In this document: positions 1 to 7,765 of the stretch, piece after piece
Layout: each line of letters opens with the position of its first letter
How positions within the stretch are numbered: position 1 is the first letter of the stretch
From: Plantactinospora mayteni
Lineage (GTDB): Bacteria; Actinomycetota; Actinomycetes; Mycobacteriales; Micromonosporaceae
DNA: 33,301 nt
NCBI RefSeq assembly: GCF_016862935.1
Contig: NZ_BONX01000071.1
Span: forward strand, 1-33,301
Direction: 5' to 3'
The notes under the pieces: model-generated
The model's database searches: none
What the model saw: the letters and a program-made list of their open reading frames with translations, nothing else
What the model was told of the DNA's origin: nothing
Translations under genes and position numbers: made by a program

Positions 1-8
1 CCCTTCGC

Positions 9-54
9 CTGACACACCCGAAGGCGGGATCCGTGTTTGCGCGAGGTGTGTCAG
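9..54. repeat. 10-bp inverted repeat overlapping sigma stop codon
   Basis: CTGACACACC at 9-18 is the exact reverse complement of GGTGTGTCAG at 45-54, with a 26-base loop. The right arm covers the stop codon of the minus-strand sigma gene. It could act as an RNA hairpin or weak terminator for that gene, but no T-tract follows and the loop is long, so function is uncertain. Confidence 0.35.
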
Positions 55-917
55 TCCTCGAGCATCACCAGATCGAGCATGTGGAGGTGCTCGGAGTTCG
101 CGATCAGATTGATCTCGGCGATTTTGTCGGCGAAGGTCGTGAAGGCGAAGACCACGCGGGGTCGGCCGGCCTGAGTCCACAGCGCGCCGGGCACCCCGTC
201 GATCAGTGCCAGACGTGCGTGGAGGGCGCGGCCAGAGAGGGCGTCGGCGACCGCCGAGGCGCCATGGACCAGCCCGGTGGCGCCCATGACCGTAGCGGCG
301 CGGTCGGCGCGGAGCACGGCGTCCGGGTGCAGTATCTCGAGCAACGCGTTGAAGTCACCGCGCCGCGAGGCAGCGAGGAACGCACGGACGATCTCCCTCT
401 GCCGGGCCAGGTCGGTGCCGGGGGACGGTGCCGCTCCATGGACACGGCGTCGGGCTCGGCTGGCGAGCTTTCTGGCCGCGGCCGGCGTCCGGTCGACGAT
501 GGGAGCGATCTCCTCGAACGGCACAGCGAACACGTCGTGCAGCACGAAGGCCAGGCGTTCGTTGGGAGCCAACGTGTCCAGCACCACCAGCAGCGCAAGG
601 CCGAGCGAGTCGGACAAGATCGCCTGGTGCTCGGGGTCGTCGCTGCTGTGGGCCAGGTGCAGCACGGGCACGTCCAAGGGATCTTCGCTCCGAGCGGTAC
701 GTGAGCGCAGCATGGTCAGCGCCACGCGGGCGACGATAGTGGTGAGCCACCCGCGCAGGTTTTCCACCTCGCTCGTGTAGGACCGGTTGAGCCTGAGCCA
801 GGCTTCCTGGACGGCATCGTCGGCCTCGGCCGCCGAGCCGAGGATCTGGTAGGCCACCGCCCGCAGATGCCCGCGGTTCTCCTCGAACCGGTCGGTCAGA
901 AAATCGCGTTCGCTCAT
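51..917 (-). CDS. ECF sigma factor with fused SnoaL-like C-terminal domain (SigJ/ECF41-ECF56 type)
   Basis: This 288-aa protein begins with a sigma-70 region 2 (about residues 10-75, with the AEADDAVQEAWLRL helix), has a region 4 helix-turn-helix at about 120-175 (PNERLAFVLHDVF, then EEIAPIVDRTPAAARKLASR), and ends in an NTF2/SnoaL-like domain (about 180-285). In such ECF groups the fused C-terminal domain regulates activity in place of a separate anti-sigma factor. The typical ECF41 DGGG motif is not obvious here (ADRAATVMGATG at the equivalent place), and the C-terminus reads IANSEHLHML rather than NPDKL, so it is a divergent member. It is divergent from a DoxX-like gene, its likely target. 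A promoter-like CGTCACA-N16-AGTC lies 38 bases upstream of the start, suggesting autoregulation. Confidence 0.9.
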   Translation of the reverse strand: MSERDFLTDRFEENRGHLRAVAYQILGSAAEADDAVQEAWLRLNRSYTSEVENLRGWLTTIVARVALTMLRSRTARSEDPLDVPVLHLAHSSDDPEHQAILSDSLGLALLVVLDTLAPNERLAFVLHDVFAVPFEEIAPIVDRTPAAARKLASRARRRVHGAAPSPGTDLARQREIVRAFLAASRRGDFNALLEILHPDAVLRADRAATVMGATGLVHGASAVADALSGRALHARLALIDGVPGALWTQAGRPRVVFAFTTFADKIAEINLIANSEHLHMLDLVMLED

Positions 918-954
918 CGGTCACATTCCTCCGTCGCAGCAAGTCATTGTCTAT

Positions 955-981
955 GACTCGCGAAACGTCGCGGGTGTGACG
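955..981 (-). promoter_or_regulatory. putative ECF41-type promoter of the sigma gene
   Basis: On the minus strand CGTCACA (981-975) is followed by exactly 16 bases and then AGTC (958-955), 38 bases before the sigma ATG. The motif reported for the ECF41 group is TGTCACA-N16-CGTC, so this has one mismatch in each element. A facing copy, GGTCACA-N16-AGTC, lies on the plus strand at 919-945 towards the DoxX gene. The two together form an imperfect dyad centred at about 950. Confidence 0.5.
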
Positions 982-1002
982 AGCAGCAGGACGGCCGGGT
1001 GG

Positions 1003-1018
1003 CGACACCGTGGTGTCG
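1003..1018. promoter_or_regulatory. dyad between sigma gene and doxX-like gene
   Basis: CGACACC and GGTGTCG form a perfect 7-bp dyad around a GT centre, 47 bases upstream of the DoxX-like start. Its place in the divergent intergenic region suggests an operator, but no binding protein is known. Confidence 0.35.
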
Positions 1019-1064
1019 TTCATGCCCGGCTTGAGCGCACCCGTTCTCCATCGGAGGAAACATC

Positions 1065-1520
1065 ATGTCCGCACGCATCCCGCCACGGCTGCGCATGGCC
1101 TTCTACTGGGTCCTGGCCGCAGAGTTCTTCGTCGGCTTCGCCACCAAGTTCTGGCCGGGCCCGACGTTCTTCGGTTCGGCGTACTCGGTGAAGTTTGTCG
1201 ATTGGGGCTTTCCCGCCTGGTTCAGGTTCGTCGTCGGCGCCATCGAGCTGACCTGCGCGATCTTGCTGGTCATCCCACTCAAACGGTTCAGATTCATCGG
1301 CGCCACGGGCCTGGTCTTTCTCCTCACCGCCGCGGTCACCACGCACCTGATCGATGATGCGGCACTCTACGAAGAGGTCTCGGCTCCCATCCATCTGGTG
1401 ATCATGACCATGGTCGCTCTAGCGAACTGGCCGGCCGACTGGAAAGACCTCGTACACCCGCAGCGGGACAACCCCGCCACGCCGACAAGCACACGAGGCG
1501 TGGAGCACAGCACCCCATGA
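1065..1520 (+). CDS. DoxX-like integral membrane protein
   Basis: The 151-aa product has about four hydrophobic segments (roughly residues 13-28, 50-68, 76-92 and 106-121), the four-helix layout of the DoxX/DoxX-like family. The N-terminus MAFYWVLAAEFFVGFATKFW resembles that family, whose members sit in the cytoplasmic membrane and are often tied to redox or thiol stress. The start is supported by GGAGGAAACATC just upstream of the ATG. It is transcribed divergently from the ECF sigma gene, an arrangement in which the membrane or redox protein is commonly the sigma target. Its substrate or partner cannot be told from the sequence. Confidence 0.8.
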   Translation: MSARIPPRLRMAFYWVLAAEFFVGFATKFWPGPTFFGSAYSVKFVDWGFPAWFRFVVGAIELTCAILLVIPLKRFRFIGATGLVFLLTAAVTTHLIDDAALYEEVSAPIHLVIMTMVALANWPADWKDLVHPQRDNPATPTSTRGVEHSTP

Positions 1521-1681
1521 TTGGCGCTCACACCACAGGCATAGATCGAACCTGACCAGGCGTCCATAGTGGTTGGTCACACTTGGCGCTATCCAGACCA
1601 GACCCAGCCATTCAAACGCTGTCAGTGCCGGATCCGTGGTGGATCATTTCGGGGTACAGGTGATCTCAGCGGCCGTCCGGA

Positions 1682-2429
1682 GTGGATCTTCCCGTTCACC
1701 GGGTTGCAGCCCGTCCAGTTCCGCAAGCCGGTCTGACTGGTCGCCGAGCGTGGCGGTGACGCGATCGCCGACGGCCGGCCCGGCCGGCAGTGGTCTCTCG
1801 ACCTCCCCGATCGGGTGCTGCTCGTCGCGTCGTAATGGCGGACGAACCTGACGATGCGGCAGATCGTCCGCTGTTCGGGGTGTCCACTCCGCCGCTCACC
1901 CGGTCATCGACACCGTCGGCCCCCTGCTCGCCCTGGCGCCGGTACGCCGTCGCCGGGTCGATCGGATCGCCATCGTCGACGGCACCCTCATCCCGACCCG
2001 GGACCACCGCCTGGCCGCCCGGAGCAAGAACTACCGCTACAGCACGAACCTCCAGGTCGCCATCGACGCCCACACCCACCTCGTCGTCGTCCTGGGCGAC
2101 CCACAACCCGGCAACCGCAACGACACGATCGTCTACGCACCTCAGGCCTCGACCAGAAGCTGGCTGGACGGCTGGTCATGGCCGACGGCGCCTACCGCGG
2201 CAACCCCGAAGTGATCATCCCGTGCCGCAAGCCCGCCGACGGCAGGGAGCTACCCGACTGGAAGACCGACCTGAACAAGCAGCGTCGCACCGTCCGGGCA
2301 CAGGTCGAACACGCACTGGCCAGAATGAAATGCTTCAAAATCCTGCGCGACTACCGCCGCGCCGCCCACACATTGACCGACACCGCCTCCGGCATCGCCC
2401 ACCTTCACAACATCATCCTGACGGGCTGA
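1682..2429 (+). pseudogene. decayed IS5-type DDE transposase
   Basis: Translated pieces in successive frames read like one IS5-type (DDE_Tnp_4) transposase: WIFPFTGLQPVQFRK, then WSLDLPDRVLLVAS, then RIAIVDGTLIPTRDHR with SKNYRYSTNLQVAID, and finally LVMADGAYRGNPEVIIP and ARVEH-like VRAQVEHALARMKCFKILRDYR up to the stop at 2429. The first frame carries two stop codons (TGA near 1733, TAA near 1834). Frameshifts follow near 1880 and 2135. The element is therefore inactive. No terminal inverted repeats could be placed. Confidence 0.85.
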
Positions 2430-2469
2430 CACCCGCACCCCTGCCGGCAACGCCTCCACCGAGCTATGA

Positions 2470-2584
2470 GCCATCCTGTAGGTGTACCTGGCAGCCGCGA
2501 TCGTCACGATCCGTCAACTCATCCAACGCGCCCCGCGCGCTCTACCGCTGGGACACCCGACCCACCACCCGCAGGCTCAAGTAA
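2470..2584 (+). pseudogene. possible C-terminal scrap of a second transposase
   Basis: Directly after the IS5-type remnant a short frame reads VYLAAAIVTIRQLIQRA followed by YRWDTRPTTRRLK and a stop. This resembles the C-terminal tail of another actinobacterial IS5-group transposase (hydrophobic helix, then RWDTRP). Its end abuts the point where the neighbouring XRE gene loses homology. Similarity is from memory of the family and the fragment is short. Confidence 0.35.
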
Positions 2585-2607
2585 CACCAATTGCCGGTCA
2601 CTCTTAG

Positions 2608-3259
2608 CTGGTCGTCCAGGTAGGCGACATCCTCCCCGGTGGGCAGGGTAGCCAGCACGAAGGCTCCGGCGACACCCGGATACGCGCCGACCGAGGCGGG
2701 CACGACGTGCAGCCGCACCCGGGGATGTTCCGTGCCCACCTTCACCAGGCGCAGCAACTGCTCGCGCATCACCAGCGGGCCGTCGACCGGGCGGCGCAGC
2801 ACGTGCTCGTCCAACACGGCGACGAGCTGCGGCGGCCGCTCGCCGGTCAGCACCGCCTGCCGCTCCAGCCGCGCCGCCGCCCGCCGCTCCACCTCCTCCT
2901 CGTCGAAGAGGCCGACGCTGCGGAACAGGACGCGGGCGTAGGCCGCGGTCTGCAACAACCCGGGCACCACCACGTGCTCGAACGATCGGAGTACGGTCGC
3001 CTGCGCTCGTTTGCCTCCCACTCCCGCATCCACTGCGGCGACCGAACCGCACCAGCATCCGGGCGAACGCGCCGCCGGTGTCGAGCGCCGCGTCGACCAG
3101 ATCCCAGAAGTCCGGCGGTGGCTTACGTGCCCCGGTCTCGACCATCGCCACCGTCGACGGCGAATAGCTGATCGCCTTCGCCAGGTCCTCCCAGGTCATC
3201 TTCCGCGCCGCCCGCATGTGCCGCAGCTCCTCGATCAGCACCCGCAAACGCTCGTCCAT
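2608..3259 (-). pseudogene. XRE/DUF5753 regulator, frameshifted and 3'-truncated
   Basis: The N-terminus (MDERLRVLIEELRHMRAARK, then WEDLAKAISYSPSTVAMVETG) is an XRE helix-turn-helix, with the family's characteristic pairing to a DUF5753 domain (VVPGLLQTAAYARVLF, then VAVLDEHVLRRPVDG and FVLATLPTGEDVAYLDDQL). The halves lie in different frames. After FARMLVRFG near 3050 the reading shifts through a frame with MREWEANERR and then to ATVLRSFEHVV. The protein stops matching just after YLDDQL near 2608, where the transposase remnants begin, so about the last 50 residues are gone. Intact relatives usually sit beside a DUF397 gene, and none is visible here. It is probably non-functional. Confidence 0.8.
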
Positions 3260-3496
3260 CCGCAGGCCTCCTCACCACCGCGCCCCGCGTTTCTCACGGA
3301 CCTCACCGGCGGCCCCGTCAGGCACACCGGGCAGCCGAATGCCTTTCGAGCGTAGTGCTGTCCTCACCAGACTGTGCACAACGGCACCGCCCGGATCCGA
3401 CCCGAGAGGACGGGCGAAACCGTGGAGGGGCCGTCCGGTACGTCGGCGACGGACGGCCCCTCCTCCAGGTCAGCTGCCGAGAAAGGGAGGGCGACG

Positions 3497-3790
3497 TTGA
3501 CCGGCTCTTCGCAGCCCACGCGGCCCCACGTCCCCCTCCGCCCGATTGTGGCTCTGCCGGCCTGCGGCGCCCCGTGGCCCTGCGCCACCGCACGGCTCAG
3601 CCTCCTGGCCGACTATCGGAGCAGCCACGTCGCCCTGTCGATCTACCTCGCCGGGATGCTGTACAACGCGGTCGAAGACCTGCACCGCCTCAACCCGCAC
3701 GGCGCACCGAAGCCCGGAGCGCTGCACGATCGTTTCCCGGACTGGGCTGCCCCACGGGCACCGCGAATGCCACAGCCCCCGGACGGCTGA
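3497..3790 (+). CDS. small actinobacterial WPC-motif protein
   Basis: A 97-aa product is read from a TTG start preceded by a strong GGGAGG six bases upstream. A longer frame from GTG 3374 lacks such a site. The core CGAPWPCATARLSLLADY, then VALSIYLAGMLYNAVEDLHRLNP and LHDRFPDWA, matches a widespread short actinobacterial family often found next to XRE/DUF397 regulator loci and sometimes labelled flavin reductase without proof. The two cysteines in CGAPWPC could bind metal. It is divergent from the broken XRE regulator, which fits that context. The function is unknown. Confidence 0.7.
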   Translation: MTGSSQPTRPHVPLRPIVALPACGAPWPCATARLSLLADYRSSHVALSIYLAGMLYNAVEDLHRLNPHGAPKPGALHDRFPDWAAPRAPRMPQPPDG

Positions 3791-3919
3791 CGGTCGGATA
3801 AGCGCAACGTCACGGTCGAGCGCCACGAGCCGCCATACCCACCAATGTCCCCCACCGGCCACCCGCCCAGCCCCGCCGGGCCCCTGGACGGCACGGCCTC
3901 CCGCGCCGTGAACGGGACA

Positions 3920-3959
3920 CCGTGCACAGCTCGATGAGGAATTTGAGCATCGTGCACGG
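3920..3959. repeat. inverted repeat upstream of secreted-protein gene
   Basis: CCGTGCAC (3920-3927) and GTGCACGG (3952-3959) are perfect inverted arms with an inner GCTC/GAGC pair. The site is about 70 bases before the secreted-protein gene and may be an operator or a hairpin. Function is not established. Confidence 0.4.
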
Positions 3960-4028
3960 TGGCCCTGCAGGATGCGGCGTCATAGCGTGCTCTCCGTGCG
4001 GATGTAGATCGCACCAGATTCAGAGAGG

Positions 4029-4541
4029 ATGCACTCCTTGAGACACATGACGACGGTTCGGGGCGGACTCGCGCGGACGCGGCGCGCTGTTGGCGGGGCC
4101 CTCGCTCTCGTGACCGCAGCGTTCGTGGTGTTCGCCGCACCGACGTCAGCCATGGCCGACGAGTCTTGGTACGACGACTGCGTCGCCTACGCGAGTTCCG
4201 TTTGCCAGACCGGCGTCCAGGTCGGAGGCCCGGCAGGGGAAGACGAATGCGCCACGGCGTCCGCGGACATGCACTACACGAGGGTCTGCATCAACTTCGA
4301 CGGTGACTACGTCTACGTCAAGGACGGCAAGGAGGACACGCACTCGGCGATCGCGGCAGTCACGGGCGGCACGGGCTCGGTCACGGGCCGGTACTGTCGC
4401 AACCCCTATGGAAACGGCACATGGGCCAGGTGCAACTTCGACTGGACCGAGTCGGGTGAAAAACGGGTTTATGGCGGCTACAGGGTCAGCGACAGCCTTG
4501 TACACGCCACCGGGGCTATCATCGTCTTCACCGGTAACTGA
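4029..4541 (+). CDS. secreted protein with six cysteines, unknown function
   Basis: The 170-aa product has a basic N-terminus (RGGLARTRRA), a hydrophobic core (about residues 22-37) and a probable signal peptidase site after SAMA (residue 43). It should be exported by Sec. The mature part of about 127 residues carries six cysteines (DDC, SVC, DEC, RVC, YC and RC contexts), consistent with three disulfides in a small extracellular domain. I do not recognise the fold. The start is uncertain: GAGAGGA overlaps the ATG at 4029, and a second in-frame ATG at 4047 gives 164 residues with the signal peptide intact. It is monocistronic and ends ten bases before a strong terminator hairpin. Confidence 0.75.
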   Translation: MHSLRHMTTVRGGLARTRRAVGGALALVTAAFVVFAAPTSAMADESWYDDCVAYASSVCQTGVQVGGPAGEDECATASADMHYTRVCINFDGDYVYVKDGKEDTHSAIAAVTGGTGSVTGRYCRNPYGNGTWARCNFDWTESGEKRVYGGYRVSDSLVHATGAIIVFTGN

Positions 4542-4550
4542 CCGTCTTCA

Positions 4551-4587
4551 GGGCGTCCCGGCAGCCGTTACGGCCGCCGGGACGCCC
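4551..4587. terminator. 12-bp perfect GC-rich hairpin terminator
   Basis: GGGCGTCCCGGC (4551-4562) pairs perfectly with GCCGGGACGCCC (4576-4587) around a 13-base loop, ten bases after the stop of the secreted-protein gene. No long T-tract follows, as is common in high-GC actinomycetes. It could also serve the converging WD40 gene. Confidence 0.8.
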
Positions 4588-4789
4588 TTCTCGATCACCA
4601 GTCGCTGTTTCCCACGATCCGGCCAGTGAGGGCGCCGACGGACCCGGCACCACTCGATCCGGCCATGCTCGGGCCGAGACAGGGCCCGCGCGCGGCCGAC
4701 CGGGACTCGACCACGGCGCCGCGCCGACCGCAGGTTGAAGATCAAGCCGCGTCCTCCATGGCTGTTGCCGTTGTCCTCGTGAGGCCGGT

Positions 4790-5818
4790 CTATAGAGGGA
4801 GCTCCCAAACTCGCACGGAGTCACCGTGTGCTGTGCTGATGACCACTGGGCGGTGCTTGAGGTCGGTTAGGCGGACGCCGTATACCTCGCCACTGTGTTC
4901 GCGGAACGGCTGGCCGAGCAGCCGGTGCTGGGTCAGATCCCAGACGCAGATCGTGCCGTCCTCGGCACCGGTGACAGCGATCGCACGGTCATTCACCGTG
5001 CCGGCGTCCAGGCAGGAGATTCTGCCGCTGGGAACTGTGAACGGCTCGGCCCACTTGCCGGTTTCCGGATCGCCCCGCACAAGGCTGTGCTCGCCTGCAG
5101 CCACTACGTGCGTGCGGCCGTCCACGGCAGCCAGGGCGAAGTCGCACAGTTCTTGATCGAGATCGTCGAATTCGGCGAGCAAGCATTGCTCGTCGATGTC
5201 CCACACGAGCACCCCACCATCGTTGCCGCCAGCCACAACGACCGGTCGGTCGCCCAGCATTCCCGCCGCGACGGCGCTGCTGGCGTATGACTGGCTGCAC
5301 AACTCCTCAACCTCGACCAGCAGGTCGTAGGGCGAAGGCTGATCCAGCTCGGAATCGTCCGAGGCATCATCGTCATCGGGCTCGGCCACCGACGGGTCCC
5401 ACAGTTGCAAACTCCACGTACCCGGAAAACCCACGACGAGCATCGAGCGTCCGCCGAAGTCGGCCCTGACCGCCGAGCCCATACCGCCTTCCTGCGCGCT
5501 CAACCTCACCTGGCCGGTCTCCAGGTCCCACATCGCGAAGCCCTGGTGGTCGCCGCCACCACCGATCACGATCCGGCCGTCCACAACCGCCGCGCCGAGC
5601 GCCCAGAGTTCCGTGTAGTCCCCGTCCGACTCTTCCAGCCAGGGGTTGTCGAGGCGATGTTCCGTCCACCGGTCGGCCATCGGGTCCCATGTGCAGGCAC
5701 GGTGGGAGCGGTCGGGGGTGCCGACAAGAACCAACCGGCCGTCGAGGACGACGAGGTCAAAGTCGCGGATCCAGCCGCGGGGAGGCGAGCTGACGATGAT
5801 GGAACCGGGTTCGGACAT
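4790..5818 (-). CDS. WD40-repeat beta-propeller protein
   Basis: A 342-aa protein is read from the ATG of MSEPGSII; an in-frame ATG lies at 5845, but GGGAGG there would serve the downstream start poorly, so the start is not certain. Repeats ending in W-D/E-hydrophobic signatures are visible: ACTWDPMADRW, FAMWDLETGQV, LQLWDPSVAE, VLVWDIDEQCL, ICVWDLTQHRL and VRVWELPL. These make one WD40 beta-propeller, a scaffold for protein contacts. There is no signal peptide, so it should be cytoplasmic. An acidic insert (DDDDASDDSELD) interrupts the middle. Partners are unknown. It ends convergently with the secreted-protein gene. Confidence 0.8.
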   Translation of the reverse strand: MSEPGSIIVSSPPRGWIRDFDLVVLDGRLVLVGTPDRSHRACTWDPMADRWTEHRLDNPWLEESDGDYTELWALGAAVVDGRIVIGGGGDHQGFAMWDLETGQVRLSAQEGGMGSAVRADFGGRSMLVVGFPGTWSLQLWDPSVAEPDDDDASDDSELDQPSPYDLLVEVEELCSQSYASSAVAAGMLGDRPVVVAGGNDGGVLVWDIDEQCLLAEFDDLDQELCDFALAAVDGRTHVVAAGEHSLVRGDPETGKWAEPFTVPSGRISCLDAGTVNDRAIAVTGAEDGTICVWDLTQHRLLGQPFREHSGEVYGVRLTDLKHRPVVISTAHGDSVRVWELPL

Positions 5819-5920
5819 GCCCGGAATCCTAATTAAACCTCCCATCGACGAAACTGCTCAAAACGTGCGATATCGTGTCGCACCGACCTGCGGCAGATGT
5901 GAGCATGGGTGAGCCTGGAC

Positions 5921-6799
5921 TTACCGTCGAAGTTCGGCTACCTCGCCCAGCCGCTTGAGCTTGTGCGGGTTGCGGATCGCGTAGATCTGGGTGATCCGGC
6001 CGTCCTCGATGACGAACGACACGGCCGTGTCGTTCTCGCCGCCGGGGTCGATGCGCGCCGCGATGCCGCCGTTGACGTCGACGATGAAAGCCCTGGCGTC
6101 GGGGGCGACCTCGGCGAAGCGGGCCATCACCGGGGCGAGCTTCGCGGCCCCTCGGACCGGCTTCGGGGTTGTCGGGGCCAGGCCGCCGCCGTCGCCCACG
6201 ACGAGCACGTCGGGAGCCAGCACCTTGAGCAGTCCGGGCACGTCGCCGGTGGTCAGGGCGGCGAGGAACCGCTCGACCACCTGCTCCTGCTCGGTCCGGC
6301 TCACCGACATCCGCGGCCGGCGTGCCGCCACGTGCTTGCGGGCCCGCGTCGCGATCTGGCGCACCGCCGCTGGCGACTTGTCCAGCGCCTCGGCGATCTC
6401 GTCGTACGGCACGTCGAAGACCTCGCGGAGCACGAAGACCGCGCGCTCCGTCGGTAGCAGCGTCTCGAGTACCGCCAGCATGGCGATCGACACGCTCTCC
6501 GCAAGCTCGACGTCCTCGGCGACGTCCGGGCTGGTCAGCACGGGCTCGGGCAGCCACGCGCCCACGTACTCCTCGCGCTGTCGCGCGAGCGTGCGCATCC
6601 GGTTGAGGCAGAGCCGGGTCACGATCCGCACGAGGTATGCCCGAGGGTCCCGGACCTCGCAGCGCTTGGCGTCGACCAACGCTGCCCACCGCAGCCAGGT
6701 CTCCTGCACCACGTCCTCGGCGTCGGCGACCGAGCCGAGCATCTCGTAGGCGACGGTGAACAGCAGGCTGCGGTGGGCGACGAAGGGTTCCTCGCTCAT
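5921..6799 (-). CDS. ECF41-type RNA polymerase sigma factor
   Basis: The 292-aa protein has sigma region 2 (about 8-75), the WLPEP linker (82-86), region 4 (about 110-160, PYDEIAEALDKSPAAVRQIATRARKHV) and a SnoaL-like C-terminal domain (about 170-292). The two signatures of the ECF41 group are present: DGGG at 203-206 and NPHKL at 277-281 (consensus NPDKL). In this group the fused domain controls sigma activity, and targets are often carboxymuconolactone decarboxylases, oxidoreductases or epimerases. Its ATG overlaps the stop of the upstream decarboxylase gene as ATGA, so the two are translationally coupled. An open frame continues far upstream, but the protein homology starts at this ATG. 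Confidence 0.92.
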   Translation of the reverse strand: MSEEPFVAHRSLLFTVAYEMLGSVADAEDVVQETWLRWAALVDAKRCEVRDPRAYLVRIVTRLCLNRMRTLARQREEYVGAWLPEPVLTSPDVAEDVELAESVSIAMLAVLETLLPTERAVFVLREVFDVPYDEIAEALDKSPAAVRQIATRARKHVAARRPRMSVSRTEQEQVVERFLAALTTGDVPGLLKVLAPDVLVVGDGGGLAPTTPKPVRGAAKLAPVMARFAEVAPDARAFIVDVNGGIAARIDPGGENDTAVSFVIEDGRITQIYAIRNPHKLKRLGEVAELRR

Positions 6800-7386
6800 G
6801 ACGCGGACGCTACTCCCGGTCGCTCGGCCAGCGGCTTCAAGCCGCACGTGGCGGCGAAGCCGTCGGACTCGATGCCGAGCGCCACGTTGCCACGCGTGCT
6901 CATGTTCGCGAATGCGATCACCGAGGTGAGCTCGACCACGGCCGCCGGTCCCAGCTCGGCGTGCAGCCGGTCCACCAGCTCGTCGGTCACGGTCGGCGGT
7001 GTCTGGCTCATCGCCTCGGCGTACTCCAGGACGTCCCGCTCCAGGGGAGTGAAGACGTCCACCTCCCGCCATCGCGGGATCTCGCGCGCCTTCTCCACGT
7101 CGAGCCCCTTGTTGCGGGTCTCGAAGTAGTTGAAGTCCAGGCACCACGTGCAGCCGACTAGCGACGCGACGGCCATATGGGCGAACGACTTCAGGCCCTC
7201 GTCGCAGGCATCCCACTTCTGCACCTTGCCGCCGAGGCCGAAGCTGGCGAACAACACCTTGGGGTTGTGCCAGTAGACGCCCACCGCCGTCGGCACCTTG
7301 CCCAGTCTCTTCTCGATCATCCGCTTGATCAGGGCTCCCTTGACGCCGGTGATCTCGGCCGAGGGGATGCGGGTCGTATGCTCCAT
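6796..7386 (-). CDS. carboxymuconolactone decarboxylase (CMD/AhpD-like) family protein
   Basis: The 196-aa protein starts at an ATG preceded by AGGAGGAGAC, a near-ideal ribosome site. It is an all-helical CMD/AhpD-like protein with the CxxC redox pair in VGCTWCLDFNYFE and a C-terminal helix region (VVELTSVIAFANMSTRGNVAL). Relatives act in peroxide reduction or aromatic-ring metabolism, but the substrate cannot be told here. It forms a two-gene operon with the ECF41-type sigma gene (4-bp overlap), the classical partner arrangement of that group, and is preceded by a matching promoter motif, so the sigma factor probably drives its own operon. Confidence 0.9.
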   Translation of the reverse strand: MEHTTRIPSAEITGVKGALIKRMIEKRLGKVPTAVGVYWHNPKVLFASFGLGGKVQKWDACDEGLKSFAHMAVASLVGCTWCLDFNYFETRNKGLDVEKAREIPRWREVDVFTPLERDVLEYAEAMSQTPPTVTDELVDRLHAELGPAAVVELTSVIAFANMSTRGNVALGIESDGFAATCGLKPLAERPGVASAS

Positions 7387-7442
7387 GTCTCCTCCTGCGT
7401 CGCTGGCTGTACCGAGGGGTTGGTAGATCGTCATGCCATGGA

Positions 7443-7469
7443 GACACCGGCCGTGCCGAGGATGTGACA
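7443..7469 (-). promoter_or_regulatory. ECF41-type promoter of the CMD-sigma operon
   Basis: TGTCACA (7469-7463, minus strand) is followed by exactly 16 bases and TGTC (7446-7443), 57 bases before the CMD start. This is the ECF41 -35 element exactly, and a one-mismatch -10 element (consensus CGTC). It fits autoregulation of the operon. Confidence 0.7.
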
Positions 7470-7659
7470 TCGAGCGGGAGAAACGACTGGCCTGCTCGTC
7501 GTAGCGGCGCGGTGTACTCGATCGTGCTAGGCGGGGATCGAGGAGATCGCGTACTTGACCTTGGCGCCCAAGCGCACGGTGACCGAAACTTCCGCCCCCG
7601 ACTTAAGTGCGGCGGCCGGGGCGCGGCGGTACGACCTTCCGTACGGCCGAGCGGAACGG

Positions 7660-7734
7660 CCGGGTAGCGACGGCGCATTGCCGCACCGCCGCCCCCTCAG
7701 AACCGGACGTGCACGATTTCCATGCATCCGGCTC
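7660..7734 (-). mobile_element. group II intron 3' end (domains V and VI)
   Basis: On the minus strand 7734-7700 is a 35-nt hairpin beginning GAGCCGGAT and ending ACGTCCGGTTC, with a GAAA-containing loop and a two-base bulge. This is the catalytic domain V of bacterial group II introns, including the AGC triad base. It is followed by GAGGGGG and a second hairpin (about 7692-7666) ending in CTACCC, as expected for domain VI and the intron 3' end. No reverse transcriptase gene precedes it; the upstream side is IstA sequence. It is thus an isolated 3' remnant. Confidence 0.7.
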
Positions 7735-7765
7735 AAGTAAGCCCTGTGGGCCGCTGGCGTGCAGA

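Noticed and set aside
4029-4541. Bacteriocin of the lactococcin 972 type
   Set aside because: Size and a glycine-tyrosine stretch suggested it, but the conserved glycine-tryptophan core and the partner ABC/immunity genes are missing, and six cysteines do not fit.
5921-7678. 585-aa extended version of the second sigma factor
   Set aside because: The upstream 290 codons are the CMD gene in a wrong frame. Sigma homology begins at the ATG at 6799, which overlaps the CMD stop.
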